From NCBI GenBank assembly GCA_036491435.1, contig DASXBZ010000198.1, positions 16,016 through 80,015 of the forward strand: 64,000 nucleotides of DNA, read 5' to 3'. Position numbers and translations under genes: made by a program. Positions 60,759 through 64,000 of the stretch are shown here, piece by piece; within the stretch, counting starts at the first letter, position 1, and each line of letters opens with the position of its first letter. The notes under the pieces were generated by a model. It searched no databases. It worked only from the letters and a program-made list of their open reading frames with translations, and was not told the DNA's origin. This DNA is from Bog-473 sp036491435. Its GTDB lineage: Bacteria; Actinomycetota; Acidimicrobiia; Acidimicrobiales; RAAP-2.

Positions 60759-61151
60759 CTACGCCGCGGTGCGATGGACCCGGAGACAGGATGCGATGGC
60801 AAAGCGCCGGTGCAGTTTCTGCTCCTTGGGTTCGAAGTACCCGGTCGCCTCGGCCATGGAGATCACTTGCGGCTGATCGACCCGGAACGTTCGCCCATGG
60901 ATCACCACGGACGCCGCTCCGTCTGCGACAACGTTCTTCAGCCAATCGGTGCGATCGCCATAGGGCAGGGCAATGAGGAACCCGTCGTCGTGTTCGACCG
61001 CGACAACCGGGGTCTCATAGGTCCGGCCCGAGCGACGTCCGACGTGACGGACGATCGAGGTGCTCGATGTCTCGCTCCCGGCTGAGCGCATGGCGAGGGG
61101 CCGCGTGATCTGGGTCAGCCTTCGCAGGACGGCCTGCGTGGGTCCGTTCAT
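60759..61151 (-). CDS. Ddn-like (F420-dependent) nitroreductase/quinone reductase family protein
   Basis: A 130-residue split-beta-barrel protein of the deazaflavin-dependent nitroreductase group. It has RSAGSETSSTSIVRHVGRRSGRTYETPV, ALPYGDRTDWLKNVVADG and VIHGRTFRV, the usual features of Ddn/Fqr proteins that use F420H2 to reduce quinones. ATG at 61151 overlaps the stop of the upstream membrane gene (ATGA). Cofactor assignment is from the family. Confidence 0.83.
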   Translation of the reverse strand: MNGPTQAVLRRLTQITRPLAMRSAGSETSSTSIVRHVGRRSGRTYETPVVAVEHDDGFLIALPYGDRTDWLKNVVADGAASVVIHGRTFRVDQPQVISMAEATGYFEPKEQKLHRRFAIASCLRVHRTAA

Positions 61152-61894
61152 GTATCCGAGTTTGCGGAAGAGGCCTTTGCACTGGTCCATTCCACGGTGA
61201 TGCCGTCCCGACGCATCATCGCCATGAAACCGGTGATGGAGATGAAGATCGCGACGGCAGTGAGGCCGTAGGTCACTGCTGAGCGCTCGAGCACGAAGGA
61301 ACGCAACGACGACGAGATGAGCAACCAGAACACCAGGCCTGCATTGAGCATGAGGACGGAAGCCCAGAGGACCGAGATCCGGATGAAGAACCGACGCACG
61401 AGTGGGCGCCTCATGATTGCCGGGTCTATGGGGCAGAAATCGTGCGCGAAGCGTTGTGTGAAGGGCCGGCCCAGCAGCGCGGACACCAGCAGGGCCAGAG
61501 ATATCACGATCGTCCCGGCGGTCGGTTGGGCGAAGTACACGAAGGCGCTGCCCGTGATGAAGGCGATGACCGTCCTCAGCGTGATCAGGATGGTTCCAAA
61601 CAACAACAACATCGAGACGCGCTCGCCCTTGAACAGCCGCCGACCAAGAGCCAGATACGACCACGCGAGCGCTGCGATCAAGGCGCCCCGGAAACCAGAG
61701 ACGACAAGGAGCAGATAGAACAGGACGAGAGGACCTACGACGCCCTCGAGCACAACGGGAAGCGCGTGGCGAATCACTTTGCGCGGCCGTGGGAGGAGGA
61801 GCAGTGAACCTTGCTGCCCGCCGCTCTCGGACACCGGGTGAAGGCGGAGGAGGTGCCAGGGCTCCACGCTCCGGCCCCTCGATCTCGTTTTCAC
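61148..61894 (-). CDS. VC0807-like integral membrane protein
   Basis: A 248-residue membrane protein with about six hydrophobic helices. The arrangement LVLFYLLLVVSGFRGALIAALAWSYLALGRR followed by LTLRTVIAF-type and LGRPFTQRFAHDFCPID segments fits the uncharacterised VC0807 family. The first 40 residues are hydrophilic, so the start may be internal. It precedes the Ddn-like gene with a 4-base overlap, suggesting a quinone- or membrane-redox link. Confidence 0.75.
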   Translation of the reverse strand: MKTRSRGRSVEPWHLLRLHPVSESGGQQGSLLLLPRPRKVIRHALPVVLEGVVGPLVLFYLLLVVSGFRGALIAALAWSYLALGRRLFKGERVSMLLLFGTILITLRTVIAFITGSAFVYFAQPTAGTIVISLALLVSALLGRPFTQRFAHDFCPIDPAIMRRPLVRRFFIRISVLWASVLMLNAGLVFWLLISSSLRSFVLERSAVTYGLTAVAIFISITGFMAMMRRDGITVEWTSAKASSANSDT

Positions 61895-62096
61895 TGCGCC
61901 GTCACCCCTGCCGTCGTCAGCGACGGCGCTTTCACCCGAATTGAGGTCGTCAAATGGTACACCGACCCCGGGTGAGGATCCTCGGCATCACCCGCGGCCT
62001 CCCCAGGCTGCGAGTTAGTAGGGCCAGACGTCTTGTACGAGCGCGCCAGCGGAGAACGGTTTGTCTCGTGAATACGGGTTCAGCGCATCACAGATC

Positions 62097-62115
62097 CGGT
62101 CAGACGGTCTGACCG
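62097..62115. terminator. Perfect 8+3+8 palindrome near the 3' end of the GNAT gene
   Basis: CGGTCAGA-CGG-TCTGACCG lies 16 bases beyond the GNAT stop, within the 61895-62130 intergenic region. It can form a strong hairpin ending the minus-strand unit, though no T-run follows. An operator for the genes at 61894 is the alternative. Confidence 0.4.
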
Positions 62116-62130
62116 CCGGTCTTTGTCTCC

Positions 62131-62661
62131 TCAGACAATGGCGGTCCCTTGGCCGGTGGCCGGCAGCCGGTAGATGGCCATCGGCGCGTCACTCGGCTCC
62201 GAAGGCATCGTCTTGATGGCCACGAGCTCGAACCCGTTCTTCTCGAGCACGCGCCGCGAGGCCAGGTTCTCCGCTTCGGGGTCCGCCACGATGCCGCGGT
62301 CCGGTCGGACGGCCCGCACGTGCGCGATCAGCGCCGCGATGAGCCCGGTCCCGACGCCACTGCCGACACGTGTGCGCTCGCCGATGGCGTAGTCAACGCC
62401 GACGTCGTCGGGCTCGGCACCCATGTCGGCGGCCCACGCTGGGTCGACGTCGCACGGGTACCACTGACACCAGCCGATGGGCTGTCCGTCGTGCACGACG
62501 AGCAACATGTGCACCTGGTCTCCGTTCAGGCTCTGGCGGATGTCCGCCAGCTCCTCCTCGAGCGACGACCCGGCCAGGAACCAGCGCGCTACGTGCGGCG
62601 CGCCCAGCCAGCATTCGACCAGGGCGAGATCGCCGAGCTGCATCGGTCTGAGCTCGAGCAC
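62131..62661 (-). CDS. GNAT acetyltransferase, AAC(6')-like
   Basis: A 176-residue acetyl-CoA-dependent N-acetyltransferase. It begins VLELRPMQLGDLALVECWL, has GWCQWYPCD and the acetyl-CoA-binding region YAIGERTRVGSGVGTGLI, and ends with ADPEAENLASRRVLEKNGFE. The pattern resembles aminoglycoside 6'-N-acetyltransferases as well as general GNAT proteins; resistance is not implied. GTG at 62661 lies four bases after the methyltransferase stop, so they are cotranscribed. Confidence 0.85.
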   Translation of the reverse strand: MLELRPMQLGDLALVECWLGAPHVARWFLAGSSLEEELADIRQSLNGDQVHMLLVVHDGQPIGWCQWYPCDVDPAWAADMGAEPDDVGVDYAIGERTRVGSGVGTGLIAALIAHVRAVRPDRGIVADPEAENLASRRVLEKNGFELVAIKTMPSEPSDAPMAIYRLPATGQGTAIV

Positions 62662-62665
62662 CGGG

Positions 62666-63412
62666 TCAGCCCGCGACGAGCAGCCGGTACCCCATGTCGA
62701 TCGACTCGCGTTCGAGCAGGTCGGAATGGCGCTCGTACCAGGCACCGCTGGCCAGGTCGGCCTCCAGGCGTGCGATCCCTAACGCCGTCGTCTCGGGGTG
62801 CGCCAGGGCGGTCCCCGAGTTGTTCGCCCGGACCCGGTGGTCGAGATACTGCTCGGGCCGGCACCAGTAGGCGCCGAGCACACCGTCCCGGAGGTCGCGG
62901 TAGACGGGCATGTCGATCGACGTCGTGGCTCCGATCGCCTCCGCGATCACGCCGGCCTCCGGCGCACACTGCAACGTGTGCTCCAGGACTTCGGGGAGGT
63001 ACTCCTGGAGCAGCCAGAACTGCGAGTGGACCTCGAAATCGATGGCGAAGACGATCCGTCGGGGGGCCACCCGGCACAGCTCGGCCAGGCCGCACTCCCA
63101 GTCGGACCAGTGGTGCACGGTCAGGATCGCCATGACGACATCCGCGCACCCGGCCGTCAGAGGCAGGTCGGCTGCGACAGCTCGCACCGCCGGCGCCGCA
63201 TTCGGCGACCGCTGCTCGAGCATGACACCAGACGGTTCGATGGCCAGCACCTCGCGTCCTGGCGGCTCGTAGGACCCTGTGCCGGCCCCGATGTTCACGA
63301 TCCGCCGAGCGTCGCCGATCTGCGCCGCGACGATCGCCTCCCAGCGCGGGTCGGCGCGCCGGTTCGTGGTGTACTCCCGCCCGATCCTGTCGTAGACGGG
63401 GGATGTGGTCAC
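62666..63412 (-). CDS. SAM-dependent methyltransferase (class I)
   Basis: A 248-residue methyltransferase. SAM-binding motif I is RIVNIGAGTGSYEPPG near residue 36, followed by VLAIEPSGVML and a motif-II-like DVVMAILTVHHW. The GTG at 63412 starts at the usual YDRIGREYTTNRRADPRW segment; an upstream extension is non-coding. Substrate unknown. It leads a two-gene unit with the GNAT gene. Confidence 0.87.
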   Translation of the reverse strand: MTTSPVYDRIGREYTTNRRADPRWEAIVAAQIGDARRIVNIGAGTGSYEPPGREVLAIEPSGVMLEQRSPNAAPAVRAVAADLPLTAGCADVVMAILTVHHWSDWECGLAELCRVAPRRIVFAIDFEVHSQFWLLQEYLPEVLEHTLQCAPEAGVIAEAIGATTSIDMPVYRDLRDGVLGAYWCRPEQYLDHRVRANNSGTALAHPETTALGIARLEADLASGAWYERHSDLLERESIDMGYRLLVAG

Positions 63413-63508
63413 GGCGCGTCCCTTCGGGCGGCCTGTTCGATGTGCATACGGCGAAGGTCTTGACAAACGCGAACGAGTGTCAACAGGTCGCCCATATACA
63501 CGTCCGGT

Positions 63509-64000
63509 TCAGGCCGCCGACTTCTCCAAGATGTGCACGCCACACGCCGACCCCAGGCCGATGACGTGGGCCAGGCCCACCTTCGCACCTTCGATCTGGC
63601 GGTCGCCCGCCTCACCGCGCAGGTGCGTGGCCACCTCCCAGACGTTGGCGATACCGGTGGCCGCGATCGGGTGGCCCTTGGACTCCAACCCGCCCGAGAC
63701 GTTGACCGGCGTGGTCCCGTCGCGCCACGTCGCGCCGGAGTTGAAGAAGTCGGCCGCGCCGCCTTCTTCGCAGAGCATCAGGTTGTCGTAGTGAACCAGC
63801 TCGGCCGTGGCGAAGCAGTCGTGCAGTTCCACGAGGTCGAGGTCAGCCGGCCCGACGCCCGCCTGCTCGTAGGCCTGGTTCGCCGCGTTGCGCGTCAGCG
63901 TGTTCACGTTCGGGAGGATCTGGCAGGCCTCCTCGAACGGGTCGGTCGTCAGGATCGACGCCGAGATCTTGACCGCCCGCTTCTGCTGCTCCTTCGAGAG
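63509..64000 (-). CDS. Thiolase (SCP-x/acetyl-CoA acetyltransferase type), 5' end beyond window
   Basis: The minus strand is open from the right edge to a stop at 63509, giving the last 163 residues of a thiolase. VELHDCFATAEL, the active-site His in GGLESKGHPIAATGI and the active-site Cys in GLGSACGVHIL are present, so unlike the two Ltp2-type proteins in this window it should be a true thiolytic or condensing enzyme. The N-terminal nucleophile lies outside the window. Confidence 0.88.
   Translation of the reverse strand, partial: LSKEQQKRAVKISASILTTDPFEEACQILPNVNTLTRNAANQAYEQAGVGPADLDLVELHDCFATAELVHYDNLMLCEEGGAADFFNSGATWRDGTTPVNVSGGLESKGHPIAATGIANVWEVATHLRGEAGDRQIEGAKVGLAHVIGLGSACGVHILEKSAA

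Overview
The window is high-GC DNA from an actinobacterium. It carries an S-(hydroxymethyl)mycothiol dehydrogenase homologue (mycothiol is an actinobacterial thiol), a DprE2-like reductase, FadD3-like and FadD17-like acyl-CoA ligases, a luciferase-like (F420-type) oxidoreductase, a Ddn-like protein, and frequent GTG/TTG starts with 1-4 base overlaps between genes. The mix is closest to an environmental Acidimicrobiia-type or mycobacterial-relative genome. That placement is an inference; no rRNA gene is present. I saw no tRNA, insertion sequence, prophage or CRISPR array. No gene-free stretch exceeds 300 bases; the longest are about 38776-39044, 30342-30601 and 26265-26521.

Region A (1-17.3 kb) is a catabolic cluster for a CoA-activated carboxylic acid, plausibly steroid-, terpenoid- or alkyl-chain-like. 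It holds a tandem CaiB-type CoA-transferase with its TetR regulator, divergent from an amidohydrolase, acyl-CoA dehydrogenase, cytochrome P450, a binding-protein-fold protein without signal peptide and a crotonase. Next come a thiolase-like/DUF35 pair, a FadD3-like ligase and a CaiB protein on the minus strand, then crotonase, 2,4-dienoyl-CoA-reductase-like SDR, crotonase, FadD17-like ligase and alpha/beta hydrolase on the plus strand. A palindromic operator lies inside a good promoter at 2293-2321.

Region B (17.3-37.8 kb) repeats the same parts list with different genes: a low-GC TetR gene, a tandem CaiB protein, three amidohydrolases, a second thiolase-like/DUF35 pair, an alpha/beta hydrolase, an AMP-dependent ligase, a small alpha/beta-barrel protein, a cupin, three single-domain CaiB proteins, a glutaredoxin-thioredoxin reductase fusion, a ketopantoate-reductase-like protein and a luciferase-like oxidoreductase. 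Two of its divergent promoter regions share a CATAGTA-N5-TATG element, suggesting one regulator.

Region C (37.8-49.5 kb) is envelope and signalling: a PilZ protein, small hypotheticals, DprE2 homologue, membrane-anchored phosphodiester-glycosidase-like protein, an OmpR-type two-component system, a Pro/Thr-rich membrane protein, a DedA protein, a secreted subtilisin-like protease ending in 14 WNGSx repeats, and a membrane GGDEF-EAL protein.

Region D (49.5-64 kb) is central acyl-CoA and redox metabolism: isobutyryl-CoA mutase (icmA/icmB) converging on an operon of mycothiol-dependent formaldehyde dehydrogenase, gamma-glutamyltransferase-like protein and a fused ETF beta-alpha protein. It continues with a DUF2867-like protein, a second P450, two small transporter-like membrane genes, another amidohydrolase, a Ddn-like oxidoreductase, a VC0807-like membrane protein, a GNAT acetyltransferase, a methyltransferase and a true thiolase cut by the right edge. 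Taken together, acids would be activated by FadD or CaiB proteins, shortened by dehydrogenase/crotonase/aldolase steps, and branched C4 products fed through the mutase.
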